Part shown: piece after piece, positions 1-10,297 of the stretch
Numbering within the stretch: position 1 is the stretch's first letter
Layout of the letters: each line of letters starts with the position of its first letter
Source of the DNA: Gonocerus acuteangulatus
Lineage: Eukaryota > Arthropoda > Insecta > Hemiptera > Coreidae
Reading direction: 5' to 3'
Length of the DNA: 64,000 nt
Assembly: GCA_946811695.1 (NCBI GenBank)
Contig: OX328124.1
Coordinates: forward strand, 98,690,547-98,754,546
Made by a program: the position numbers and the translations under genes
Notes under the pieces: model-generated
The model's database searches: none
Told to the model about the DNA's origin: nothing
What the model saw: only the letters and a program-made list of their open reading frames with translations

Positions 1-59
1 GCTTAAAACTTTAAAGTAATTGATTTCGCTTATTTGAACTGTTCTTTTTGTCTGTTTTA

Positions 60-421
60 TTCCTTGTTATTTTTAAATTGCTTATAGTCAGATAATGTAT
101 TTGACAATAAAACAGATTAAGTAAAATAAGAAGATCAATTTATTGTTTGAAATGTAGCGTTCAAAGAGAGAGATCCCAAGGCTTTCCAAATGCCTCTGAG
201 CGGAGGCCTTTCTGCCCGACTTATGGTATAGCTGACCCATACAGGTAAGATTGTAAATCAAGACCTTTGAAGACTGGTTTGTTTAAGATTTCATTTGGAT
301 AGCTGTTTCGCTATTGATCTAAACAAAGTAATAACTGTTTCTATTCTATGCCTTCATAAACACTAGAGATAAGAACGGAACCGCGCTAAGATGACGCAGT
401 TCCTGCGAATCGGACTTTTTT
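60..421 (+). repeat. Dispersed repeat family D1, long copy, ends in a T-run
   Basis: Similar sequence occurs in reverse orientation at 4240-4495, and its left part again at about 17600-17690 and 17820-17875, so this is an interspersed repeat. The 3' end is the best conserved block: CCGCGCTAAGATGACGCAG at 371-389, then TTCCTGCG, a short spacer and a run of T. No coding sequence or clear A/B boxes are visible. It may be a SINE-like or small-RNA-derived element; the class is unknown. Confidence 0.6.
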
Positions 422-1795
422 ATTCTACAATAACTATTTTTTTTAATTCTAATTTACCATAATCTATTTTTTTTCTAAATAATAAAAAAAAAAGTCTATC
501 AATCAATCATATAGAAATATTAGCTCCTTTATTGATATATTCATACATATGTAAATTTAAAATTATTCTTGCTTTTAATAGTTAGATTTACGTGTATGTG
601 TGTTAATAAGAATAAATCAAACTTTAACGCTTGAGTGAACATTGGATTGACACCTTTAGACCATGGACGAACCTCAGGCCCACAGTTTTATGATAAATTC
701 GAAATTAAAAACAGTTCGACTTGAAAATCCGAACGGGTAGGAAACTCAGAATAACTGTATAAAACGATTACATATTGAGATCCATGTATAGAAATTTTAA
801 CAGGGCTAATATTCGGTATCTGGATAAAAAAATTCTTTTAAGGGTGCAATTTCAATAGCTACGTTCCTTCGGGAAGTATTAGAATGAGCTCTTATTAAAC
901 TGAGACATGAAGATAAAGTTCTTTGCCAGAGAAGGGATCTGCAGAACGGGTGGAACAAAAGTTGTCTCAATTTCAAAAGTAAACAGGAAAGTTTTTAATG
1001 AGTTAGCACAAAGGGCTACTTAAAATTTTCATTTTATTCCGTTGTGTAATTTTCATTAAAACAGTGCAGTCCAGTATGACTGCTTTGAAGAATTAAAAAT
1101 TTAATAACGGGTTGACCTGTAAAATCTATAAGAAGCATGTTGTTAAATCCATACGATTACATACGTATTGTAAAATGACAAAAGCTACCTAGAATAAATT
1201 ATAAACTCGTACAAACGATGAGCAAATGGTAATTCGCACAGATTTAAAGTTATTGAAGAAAATTCTTTATTGAGCAAACTTATAACAATCTTATGTTTAA
1301 CTGTTGACAAGGAAAGGATCTAATTCATAAAGTCTATTATATTTTAAAAGGAGAAAACTGACCAGTTTTTAAGAGGGAAATTTTTATAGTACACTTGATA
1401 ATAAGATACATTTGTTGGTACAATAGGCTATGAGAATCTTAAACATACTAGCTGCAACCTTTTTATTGCTCTTTTTTATTTTGATTTTTTGGGGGGATTT
1501 ACCACAATTTATTAAAATAATTGAAAGACATACTAACAATTAATCCAATAAGTACATAATATAGAAAGAATAAATAAATAATTTTGCGAGTTAGACCAAA
1601 AGTTATAAAAATAATATAGAATGTAGAGCCGCTGTTCACAATTTACCCAACATTTAAGAAGGTTGTTAACAAGGCTTCAATTTATCAAATAAACAATGAT
1701 GCCCTATAGGTAGACTACCTATCTTGTAAAAAATGAATTTAATGAGGTGCACCCAAATTTATCATTGAAATAATTTTAAAAAGTAGAACACAATT
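422..1795. other. No recognised feature
   Basis: AT-rich sequence without a long open frame, a recognised domain or a repeat shared with the rest of the window. I see nothing to annotate. Confidence 0.5.
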
Positions 1796-2052
1796 GAAGG
1801 GGTAGTGGCAAAATAGTGCCAAACAACATTTTTAATAAAACTTAACTGTTGCTGCTATATGTTGGATGTTATATGCGACTATCAGTTCAAATGATTAGGG
1901 GCAACAAGATGAAGTAGCATAGAGAGCTTGTAGCCATATTATAGTAGCCTTTGCATCATAGACTGATAGTCCCACATAATATCCAACGCTTAGCAGCTTA
2001 AGTTATGTTTTGTTAAAAATGTTGCTTGGCACTATTTTGCCACGACCCCTTC
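1796..2052. mobile_element. Short inverted-repeat transposon (MITE-like)
   Basis: Imperfect terminal inverted repeats of about 90 bp start GAAGGGGT and continue through GTGGCAAAATAGTGCCAA at the left (1805-1822); the right end is the reverse complement with a few mismatches. The flanks are AATT on both sides, which may be a target duplication but is palindromic and therefore ambiguous. There is no coding capacity. The superfamily cannot be assigned. Confidence 0.7.
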
Positions 2053-2113
2053 AATTTATCATAAGGGTTTTTTGTGAAATGAACAAGAATTATTGTTACA
2101 ATAATAATTTTCA

Positions 2114-2310
2114 ATTTTTTTTGGGGGGGGGGGGGGTCTCCCGTGGTCTAGTAGCTAGCGCCTTGGATTCATAAGCGGGAGATGGTGGGTTCGATACCCA
2201 CCTCCGGCAGGAATTTTCTCATCTCAGGGCTCGCTGGGAAAATTCCTCGCTGCACCCTGGATGTAGGCGCTAATGACCTAGATGTAGATGCGCCGTAAAA
2301 AAAAAAAAGA
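2114..2310 (+). mobile_element. tRNA-derived SINE, family S1, copy A
   Basis: The head resembles a tRNA: an A-box-like TGGTCTAGTAGCTAGCG, an anticodon-loop-like ATTCATAA suggesting tRNA-Met (CAT), and a B box GGTTCGATACC inside a strong T-arm. A non-tRNA body follows, then a 3' hairpin (GGCGC...GCGCC) and an A-rich tail. It is bounded by a 14-bp duplication, AATAATAATTTTCA, at 2100-2113 and 2311-2324, the mark of LINE-mediated retroposition. A G-run precedes the head. Confidence 0.9.
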
Positions 2311-2341
2311 AATAATAATTTTCATGTACGATAAGAGTCAA

Positions 2342-2608
2342 TCATGTTGTACGACTAGCAGCCCACATTGGTTCAATAAATGAAGCTCCATTTTCGACAT
2401 AAAGTTCATGTCTCGTAATAAGAGCACCTTTGAATGATTGATCTATTTCGAAATGAAAATGTTTTGTATAAAATTTACATTCGTACGGTAGAAAACACAT
2501 AGGCCAACGTTCTATCTGAACGGCTCCGATCGTTGGGGATTGTAATAGATGGATTGAAGAGGGTTTTGGCAGCCTGCCTTGACAATTCGTGTCAAGCAAC
2601 ACAGTCAA
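2342..2608 (-). other. Unrecognised 88-codon ORF
   Basis: An open frame of 88 codons on the minus strand with fairly balanced composition, not low complexity. I do not recognise a family, and no splice or promoter context supports it. It could be a decayed transposon fragment or chance. Confidence 0.15.
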
Positions 2609-3333
2609 TCAGGAGAACTTCCACAGCCGTTGCGTGTTAGTCGGTAAACCCACGCTTTCGGCTTAAAGCTGGCTTTTCGCTAAGACACTTTCTGCCTCTT
2701 GGGTGCACTTTTAGACCTGAGTCAACAATTCCAATTTCAGCAATTTCTCATTTTCATCAGGAAAGATATTTTAAAATTATATTATTTGACTATATTATAT
2801 TGACTTCATGGATACGTATTGGACATCTAATTGTTTTATATTGATGCAAATATTCCACTCTTAATACTAAACAGATCCTTTGATGCAGAAAGTAGCGAAG
2901 TGTAGCAGACTTACCTAATTTACGAGAAGAACTATTACAAGGAAATATCGCAAACGTACTTATTAAGTACTTTCAAAGGAAGGGAACACAACATAATTAG
3001 CGCGGTTTCTCCCTCCCCCCATAGGGAGGACACCCACTAATGAGGTTGACTTCATGACAAAATCCGAAAGTGCCGCCAGAAAACTTAAACTTAAAAATAT
3101 CATAAATGCCCACCCTTCTTTACCTGCACATCCAAAGTGCAGCCTAAACGTCCAATAAGATTTTGCTTGAAGATTTGACGGTTTTTTCTTCTTCTAGCCA
3201 AGTCCCAACCAACCATTGACTTCGTGTCACCTCGACGGCTAACTATTTTCATCTCATTTAGTATTTATGTTCGCTCTCTAACTGGCTAAAAAATGTACAG
3301 ATTTCAATGAAATTAGGTATTATTTATTTACTA
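2609..3333. other. No gene; short dispersed-repeat scraps
   Basis: No coding signal. Around 3001-3040 lies a small C/G-rich near-palindrome (TCCCTCC...GGGAGGA) that recurs at about 18740 and 58745. At 3195-3262 (minus) there is a sequence similar to the left edge of the Penelope insertion at 6866, including GTTAGCCGTCGAGGTGA, so a Penelope terminal-repeat scrap may be present. Confidence 0.4.
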
Positions 3334-3389
3334 ATGGCACTTGAGAACCGCGCTAAGATGCCGCAGTTTCTGCAAGTCGGACTTTTTTT
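3334..3389 (+). repeat. D1 repeat, 3'-end copy
   Basis: Carries the D1 terminal block (GAACCGCGCTAAGATG, then GCAGTTTCTGC, then CGGAC and a T-run). Only the last roughly 55 bp are recognisable. Confidence 0.6.
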
Positions 3390-4239
3390 CTCTTTATAAG
3401 AAGAAAGGTCTCTGTCTATTGATTCTAGTAAGATTCATAGATTGCCAGTAAATATTTAATAGAGCGATTCCGTGTACCTTTACCATTGTTCCCTTTAGGA
3501 CGCAAATGAAGAAATCTCAAACATATTTATCGCTTAGAACTAACCTAATACACCATTGACTAATTTCTTTGAGACATTCAATAATCAGGTATGTAAACAA
3601 AAATTAAAACGTTTTTTAGCGTGCTGAATCCGAAAAAGGATAATATTGTTTCTGGTGTGATCGCCCTCCTCTGCACACAGATTTGTAGCAGAATCAGGGA
3701 GGAATGCATATAATTAAAAAAACACGAATATAGAAAAAAAATTGTCATTTTTATAATGTACAAATTAAAAATACGTCTTTGTTTTAAATTCTCAGTGACT
3801 AGTTAACACGTGATATGACAGCGACAAAAGCTATGCAATCATGCAGCGACTGTCAAAGTTAGAGATCTAATGAGTGTAATGTTATGACAAGTGTTTAGCG
3901 TTGATTGTTGCGTCTGAAAACTAGTTTTCCTTGAGTAATGAATGGAATGATGATGTCTGAAAAGAGATTCTCCCTGTCTGTGCAAACGAGGCGATAAAAT
4001 CGAGTTATAATCGAGCCATGAACCGAAGCGAGAAATGTCGGATAGCGGATTAAAACTTCATAATCCGCCCATTAATATCTAGGGCTCAGCTAGCGGACTC
4101 AGATCATCGGCTAACTTCGCCCCTTCCCCGTATTAAATTACTCATAAATCGCCTCCCGACTTACACATGGCAAAATGGAAATTTATTCAATACAATCTAA
4201 AACGGAAAATTAATATCACAGTTATTATCTCCATTAGAT
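3390..4239. other. No recognised feature
   Basis: AT-rich, with no domain-bearing frame and no clear repeat shared with the window. Confidence 0.4.
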
Positions 4240-4495
4240 AAAAGTCCGACTCGCAGGAACTGCGTCATCAAAGCGCGGTTCCATTCTTATTCCTAGTCTA
4301 ATTTGGAAAGATTAAAATATTATTATTATTTTGGCTCCACTTTCTTGAAAGGTCTTGATTTATGATCTTACCTGGATGGGTCGCCCAACCCCAGAAAGGC
4401 CACTGCTTAAAGGCAAATCGTTACAAGGTCTCTTGGAAATCCATATTTCTAACAATTAATTGTTTTTCTTATTTTACTTATCCTGTTTTATTGGA
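4240..4495 (-). repeat. Dispersed repeat D1, reverse copy
   Basis: Reverse-complement match to the 60-421 copy over most of its length. It includes the terminal block (AAAGTCCGACTCGCAGGAAC on the plus strand) and the internal GGTAAGAT/ATAAATCAAGACC segment. An open frame across it is part of the repeat and is not a gene. Confidence 0.6.
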
Positions 4496-4659
4496 AAAAC
4501 TACATTATTATTTTATTGTATTTTTAAGACAGCCGTCCAAGTTAGTATTCCTCGGCACCATTAAAAGTCGGCCGTTTCTAACCCCCACTGCTTGCGACCT
4601 GATACTAACGTCACCGCTTTCTTAGGATGCGTCTACAGATTTACCTATAGATTTTGATG

Positions 4660-5190
4660 CATAACCATCCAATCTCCTTAAAGGACCAGTCCGCATAACC
4701 TTCCTCTTCATCATACATACATTTGTGCTCAAACTACCTTTCTGTCGTAGGGGTCAATAAACATAACCTTCATTTCTAACAAAGTGGACTTCACACATGG
4801 CCTTCCTTTCTGTCAAAAGGACCTTTACCCATAATCTTTGTATCTGGGAAAGGGATCTTTTTATATAAACTTTCTTTCACACATAGGGACCTTTAAACAA
4901 ACCCTTCCACACTGTCAAAAGGATCTTTAAACAAAACCCTACCTTCTCTCATTGAAATTTTATACATTGCCTTTGATTCTGTCATTAGGACATTAAACAT
5001 AACCTTTCTATCATAGGGACATTTATGCATAACAATCCTCTCTACACTTACACATAATGTTCCTCTCCATCATAGCGACATTTATGCCTAACCTTCCTTT
5101 ATCTAAAAGAGTTCTCTACATATAACCTTCCTTTCTCTCATTGGGACCTTTACACATAACCTTCTTTTCTATGAATGGGAACATCACAAA
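4660..5190. repeat. Degenerate minisatellite, roughly 30-40 bp period
   Basis: About 14 loose repeats of a unit like CATAACCTTCCTTTCTGTCA followed by TAGGGACCTTTACA. Units vary in length and sequence, so this is an old array. No coding role is seen. Confidence 0.7.
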
Positions 5191-6040
5191 TGGCAATGTT
5201 TTATATTTTCATCAAGCCAAGAAGCTGGTCAGTTGATTTTTAGGTCTCAGAGGGGACATACGTAGGTTATTTTAAATCGAAAATTCATAAAATTTGTCCT
5301 TCGAGAAATAAACTACAAACACGTATTTAGGGAATTGAATAAATTTAATATTTGTAAACACAATAATATTGATACTTTTCGCATTAATGTGATTATTTCT
5401 CTTAAGGCCTATCTTCCTCATAGTTATGATACATACTTTGTTATTCTACTAAATTTATTATACTACCGTCTGAAGGATACCCGAATACAAAATTAAACCC
5501 AAACACAATGAACATAATCGGGCTTGTACCTCGGCAAAACTTAATCCCCAGCATAGCTTAATTATTCATATATTTAATTTGTTTTAAAAATAAATTTTAC
5601 TAAATCAATCTCTCTTTAATAATGCAAACTCTTTCTAAAAAACACATTTTAATGAGTATATTAGCTACATATATTGAATTTTTTCGACCGTAAATACACC
5701 ATAAAGCGCTTTTTTAAACAAATCTACGAAATGAGATTTGTAATTGAAGACCTTAAACAAAGATAAATTTCATTAACTGCGATATAATCTCTATATAAAA
5801 AGTGATTACTCCACGGATCCATCCCTCGTTAATTCATTCATTGAAATATCGCATTTATTTTTGAAATCACGACGCTTATGAATGTATTTAATTTAACAAT
5901 ATTGTATTTATATCTTAGTTATATTTGATAAATCACTATTGTAGTGGCTTCAAATGCGTAAATATATAAATTAAGCACAATATATTTCATATATCTTGTT
6001 TATATACGTACGAAAAGAAACACATAAATACATACATATA
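5191..6040. other. No recognised feature
   Basis: AT-rich sequence with no gene-like signal. Confidence 0.4.
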
Positions 6041-6054
6041 TATGTATATATATG

Positions 6055-6132
<78 letters not shown>
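6041..6132. repeat. (TA)n microsatellite
   Basis: Alternating TA with a few TG interruptions. Tyr/Ile-repeat frames on both strands here are artefacts of the repeat. Confidence 0.95.
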
Positions 6133-6140
<8 letters not shown>

Positions 6141-6509
6141 CCTGCATATGCATACTTGTGTCTAAAGCGTCGACTCGTGCAAAAAAAGTTTTGTATCACA
6201 TGTAGGTAAATAGAGTATGTTGAAGAGATTAGCCATAGAATTAACTTCCATAAAAGACTTTTTGTCACCAGAAAAGAGCTGTTTAACCACCAGTGGATAC
6301 AGCTCTCTTTTTTGCTAGGCGACGGATTAGGCCACCGCGAAAGTGTTCATGAAACCTCGAGTCCAACCAAAATCCACTATTGGTGTTTCGTTTCAAGAAG
6401 TTTTCAGCATCAGTTTTAATTATACTTCCTCTGAAATTCGTTGAAAAAAATTGTGGAAGGAATAAATGCTAACCAATCAATGAAGGCGTTGATTTATAAG
6501 CTCACATTA

Positions 6510-6750
6510 CGGGACTTGCTTGAATTATTTATAAAAAATTGACGAAAATTATTAGTGCTCCGATTTAACTTGGAACGTTGTGTACACAAATGTAAGTACT
6601 TCTCTAGTATTCGTATTTGGAGGCGAAAATCCCTAAATTAATGACACCTTAGTTGATATTATTTATAAAGAAAATATTGGCTTAAGTGTAATTAAAAAAA
6701 AAAAATAAAAATAACGACAAGTAATGAATAGAGGAGAGTAGCAGAAATAT
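6510..6750. repeat. Left copy of a diverged direct repeat
   Basis: Resembles 9343-9620 in the same orientation: a shared GTGCTC..GATTTAACT, TATTCGTATTTG, GCGAAAATC, then CTTAAGTGTAAT. The two copies flank the LINE that holds the Penelope insertion. It may be an old duplication or two copies of one unclassified repeat. Confidence 0.5.
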
Positions 6751-6769
6751 TATTTATTTTGTATTCATT

Positions 6770-6865
6770 TATTTACATACCTCGATTTGAGGGCATTGCC
6801 CTATACAAAGGGGTGTGTGCTTACTATTTGACGGATTAATAAAAATTAAGAACTAACAGAAATAA
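6770..6865 (-). mobile_element. 3' end of a LINE, separated from its body by a Penelope insertion
   Basis: Taken together with 9004-9310, this is the 3' untranslated end of a minus-strand LINE, finishing in an A/T-rich tail (AATAAATGAATAC-like). The 12 bp TAACAGAAATAA at 6854-6865 recur at 8992-9003, so the two parts were contiguous before the insertion. Confidence 0.55.
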
Positions 6866-6969
6866 TCATGATGATTAGATAGTTAGCCGTCGAGGTGATA
6901 AGTACAGATGGAATGGTTGGGATTCGGCTAAATAAACCTCAATATGATTTTGTTTTAAAAAAATCTATA

Positions 6970-7017
6970 TTTCGGACGTTTCGGCTACTCATTGGTAGCC
7001 TTCGTCAGCTAAAATGA
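6970..7017 (-). ncRNA. Hammerhead ribozyme motif (type I), left Penelope arm
   Basis: On the minus strand: CTGACGA (complement of 7002-7008), a 6-bp stem II GGCTAC/GTAGCC with a 6-nt loop, then GAAAC and GTC. These are the conserved CUGANGA, GAAA and cleavage-triplet elements. Stem III is the self-complementary ACGT, so folding as a dimer is likely. Known of the family: Penelope-like terminal repeats often carry such minimal hammerheads. Confidence 0.8.
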
Positions 7018-7515
7018 CAAAAAAAGAAATTAATACAGAAACAAACAAGAAAAATTTATAATTGTGATAGTTAACAGAACTATAGATACAGTTTAACTTA
7101 TAACAGAACATATCGTCTTAAAATTCTTAGAATGAGTAGAATGAAAAAGAAAATAGGTACAGTAATTGATTTTAATAGTAATTAGTAACATTAATTGATT
7201 TTACAAAGAAATAAGAGAACTATATACCAATGACAAATATAGTAGCTAATAGTAACATTAATTAATTTTACAAAGAAATAAGATACTACATACCAATGGA
7301 AATGCCGAGCGGCAGAGGAAGACCAAGGTTGGCAATTAAGTAACCATTGTGAAAGTGTCTAAGGAAAAAAGGAATCTGCAAGGGGTATATGTAACTGGAA
7401 ACAGCAAGAGGTGGGGGAAACGGGCGGTAGGATCAAACAGATGTTTATGACATTTTATGACAGGAAAGGAGAAAAAGGTGTTAATGGAAGGATACCCAAG
7501 GGGCAAGGTAAAAAT

Positions 7516-7959
7516 CTAGGTAGGTGGTCGGGCGAGTATTTGGAAAATATTAGCGTACATAGGAGAAATGCCTTGTTGGTCAGTTTTGTAATTTATATTG
7601 TTTTTGTTTAAGTTTATGTGTACACATTCCGAGATCTGTAGTCTTTTTTTGTTACGTTGTGTAGAAAGAATTTTCGTGTCGTCGAAGTTAAAAGTGTGTT
7701 TTTGTGTAATGGCGTGTTTTGCAAGTGCAGATTTATCTATTTCTTTATTAGTGATGGTTCGTTTATGTTGTGTAAGACGTGAGTGAATGTCATTTATGGT
7801 TTCTCCTATGTATACACCATTACAGGAAGGGGTTTGGCAAGGGACTTGGTAAACACATCGGTTGGTATGTTCAAAAGGGATGGGATCTTTGAGTTTGGTG
7901 TAGAGGGTTTTGAGTTTGTTGGTAGTTTTCAAACCAAAGTTTAGGGAAGGGCAGATATT
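7516..7959 (-). CDS. Penelope-like element C-terminus with GIY-YIG endonuclease, 5'-truncated (left arm)
   Basis: 148 codons open to a stop. Order: a linker segment rich in Lys (KLKTLYTKLKDPIP), a Cys-containing VYQVPC..PSC stretch, then the GIY-YIG signature seen as GVYIGET, a downstream Arg/His block (RLTQHK), and SALAKHA. In Penelope-like elements this domain nicks the target DNA for reverse transcription. The reverse transcriptase part is missing because the arm is cut at the palindrome centre. It cannot encode a full enzyme. The domain call is secure; catalytic state is not testable here. Confidence 0.85.
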   Translation of the reverse strand, partial: NICPSLNFGLKTTNKLKTLYTKLKDPIPFEHTNRCVYQVPCQTPSCNGVYIGETINDIHSRLTQHKRTITNKEIDKSALAKHAITQKHTFNFDDTKILSTQRNKKRLQISECVHINLNKNNINYKTDQQGISPMYANIFQILARPPT

Positions 7960-7965
7960 TTACCT

Positions 7966-8376
7966 ACTACCAACAAACTCAAAACCCTCTACACCAAACT
8001 CAAAGATCCCATCCCTTTTGAACATACCAACCGATGTGTTTACCAAGTCCCTTGCCAAACCCCTTCCTGTAATGGTGTATACATAGGAGAAACCATAAAT
8101 GACATTCACTCACGTCTTACACAACATAAACGAACCATCACTAATAAAGAAATAGATAAATCTGCACTTGCAAAACACGCCATTACACAAAAACACACTT
8201 TTAACTTCGACGACACGAAAATTCTTTCTACACAACGTAACAAAAAAAGACTACAGATCTCGGAATGTGTACACATAAACTTAAACAAAAACAATATAAA
8301 TTACAAAACTGACCAACAAGGCATTTCTCCTATGTACGCTAATATTTTCCAAATACTCGCCCGACCACCTACCTAG
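7966..8376 (+). CDS. Penelope-like element C-terminus with GIY-YIG endonuclease, 5'-truncated (right arm)
   Basis: Mirror copy of the left-arm fragment, 137 codons, starting at TTNKLKTLY and ending at the same stop. It carries the same GVYIGET and RLTQHK motifs. It lacks the 11 further upstream codons that the left arm has across the centre, so the two arms were truncated at slightly different points. No start codon or promoter of its own is visible. Confidence 0.85.
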   Translation, partial: TTNKLKTLYTKLKDPIPFEHTNRCVYQVPCQTPSCNGVYIGETINDIHSRLTQHKRTITNKEIDKSALAKHAITQKHTFNFDDTKILSTQRNKKRLQISECVHINLNKNNINYKTDQQGISPMYANIFQILARPPT

Positions 8377-8875
8377 ATTTTTACCTTGCCCCTTGGGTAT
8401 CCTTCCATTAACACCTTTTTCTCCTTTCCTGTCATAAAATGTCATAAACATCTGTTTGATCCTACCGCCCGTTTCCCCCACCTCTTGCTGTTTCCAGTTA
8501 CATATACCCCTTGCAGATTCCTTTTTTCCTTAGACACTTTCACAATGGTTACTTAATTGCCAACCTTGGTCTTCCTCTGCCGCTCGGCATTTCCATTGGT
8601 ATGTAGTATCTTATTTCTTTGTAAAATTAATTAATGTTACTATTAGCTACTATATTTGTCATTGGTATATAGTTCTCTTATTTCTTTGTAAAATCAATTA
8701 ATGTTACTAATTACTATTAAAATCAATTACTGTACCTATTTTCTTTTTCATTCTACTCATTCTAAGAATTTTAAGACGATATGTTCTGTTATAAGTTAAA
8801 CTGTATCTAAAGTTCTGTTAACTATCACAATTATAAATTTTTCTTGTTTGTTTCTGTATTAATTTCTTTTTTTGT

Positions 8876-8922
8876 CATTTTAGCTGACGAAGGCTACCAA
8901 TGAGTAGCCGAAACGTCCGAAA
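8876..8922 (+). ncRNA. Hammerhead ribozyme motif (type I), right Penelope arm
   Basis: CTGACGA 8884-8890, stem II GGCTAC 8892-8897 with GTAGCC 8904-8909 (loop CAATGA), GAAAC 8910-8914, cleavage triplet GTC 8915-8917. Stem I pairs partly (UUU with AAA beyond a G-C pair). Stem III is only the palindrome ACGT, as in dimer-active minimal hammerheads. Confidence 0.82.
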
Positions 8923-9066
8923 TATAGATTTTTTTAAAACAAAATCATATTGAGGTTTATTTAGCCGAATCCCAACCATTCCATCTGTACTTAACAGAAA
9001 TAAGATAGAAATAGAAACATCATAGGTCATATAAATTAAATATGCCATAGTTTGTTCCATTTTAGC

Positions 9067-9300
9067 TTACATTTTCAAGATTCCAGTGCACATATTCGAA
9101 GGTTTAAGGGCGCTATCGTGAAATAATAGTTTTCGTGCTTGAGATTCATAAAAAGTTTTGAGGAAGATAAGTAGGTTTTTGGGAGGGATGTTCATAATGT
9201 CTGGAAGGTAGAATAATCTGTAGGGATTGTAAATTGGGCATGCAATTAATATATGATAAATAACCTCTAACTGATTGATATTACAGATAAGACATCTTTC
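9067..9300 (-). pseudogene. LINE ORF2 C-terminal zinc-knuckle fragment
   Basis: 78 open codons with CLIC, an HILIAC stretch (Cys-Cys-His-Cys spacing) and NPYR. This pattern ends the ORF2 of Jockey/R1-like LINEs after RNase H. It runs to a stop, then a 3' untranslated region that is broken by the Penelope insertion and resumes at 6865. Stop codons upstream show it is decayed. Confidence 0.65.
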
Positions 9301-9342
9301 TTAGGGGTTAGTGGCTATTGTAGTTTTCCTGTGATATATTTT

Positions 9343-9620
9343 TTCTTGAATAATTTATAAAAATTAAAGAGTTACAAGTACACAATTCTCTTTCAATACT
9401 TTATTTTTAACCACAATGCACTCTCGAGGTCAATGTCTCATTATCAGTGCTCTGATTTAACTAATACCCTGTGACTCAATGGTATTCGTATTTGAGAGCG
9501 AAAATCTCTAAATTCATGAAATATTAATTATAAGAAAAATATCTGCTTAAATGTAATCTAAAGAATGAAATTACAACAACAGGTGATGAATGGACGAGAG
9601 CGACAGAGACGTAAATTACT
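9343..9620. repeat. Right copy of a diverged direct repeat
   Basis: Partner of 6510-6750 in the same orientation, with many substitutions and small indels. It sits just beyond the 5' limit of the LINE fragment. Confidence 0.5.
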
Positions 9621-10119
9621 TGCAGCTTTCAAGTAAGATAAAAGGAAGTGGTACTTAGAAAGTGAAGCCGAAAGAGGGTGGATATAGAGGATTCAATCCA
9701 ACATTCTTTACACGCATAAAAAGCAGGAAGAAAAAAAGTAAAAAAGGTTAAAGATAAATTCTCTGCCGGAATCCTGAGGCTGTGTAAATGGCTTTGCACG
9801 AAGCAAGCCCCGCATTTCCAGAACAGCAATTATGTTTCCAAATATTATTGCACGAATTCCTCTAAGCATTTTTCTCCCCCTGAATTCTACCCTCACACCT
9901 TGTCTGAGGCCTACCACCTGTTTTTTGTAATTTACTTTACTATAATTTGTTGGTTCCCCATTGCGAATTCTTTCTTTCAGTGCTTTCTTTATTTATTTTT
10001 TCATTTTTATTCCACTAATATGATTGAAAAATGTGCATTTGTTGAGCCTTTATGAATATATCGAGTAACCATCTAAGCGTTTCTGAAAATGAAAGGAGGA
10101 TTATACGGACTTTAAGTGT

Positions 10120-10143
10120 GTATATGTATATATGTATATGTAC

Positions 10144-10183
<40 letters not shown>

Positions 10184-10205
10184 GTATATATATACATACA
10201 TGTAT
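10120..10205. repeat. Imperfect (TA)n tract
   Basis: TA repeats interrupted by CA and TG steps. Confidence 0.85.
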
Positions 10206-10297
10206 AAATTTTTTGTAAATATTTATTCATTTTAAATTTATTTGCTTCCTTTTCTTCTGAATCCTTTATTTCTTTATAATGCTTTTAATCAGTATCA

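Larger units (their letters stand above)
6866..8991. mobile_element. Inverted (head-to-head) Penelope-like element insertion
   Basis: Two near-identical arms of about 1.03 kb (6901-7926 and 7967-8991) lie as inverted repeats around a 40-bp centre. Each arm holds the 3' part of a Penelope ORF (GIY-YIG endonuclease), a 3' untranslated region and a hammerhead core near its outer end. The whole is flanked by a 12-bp TSD, TAACAGAAATAA (6854-6865 and 8992-9003), so it behaves as one insertion. The left end has about 34 bp more of the terminal repeat than the right. The arms differ by at least one base (ACTATAG against CTAAAGT near 7080 and 8812), which argues against a pure assembly copy. Confidence 0.88.

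Noticed and set aside
5971..6268. Tyr/Ile-rich open frames over (TA)n tracts here and at 18.4, 39.3, 41.8, 45.0, 51.5 and 52.4 kb
   Set aside because: They are produced by the microsatellite itself on both strands; no coding evidence.
6384..6415. Another hammerhead (CTGATGC ... ACGAAAC on the minus strand)
   Set aside because: The CUGANGA box is broken and no stem II can be drawn.
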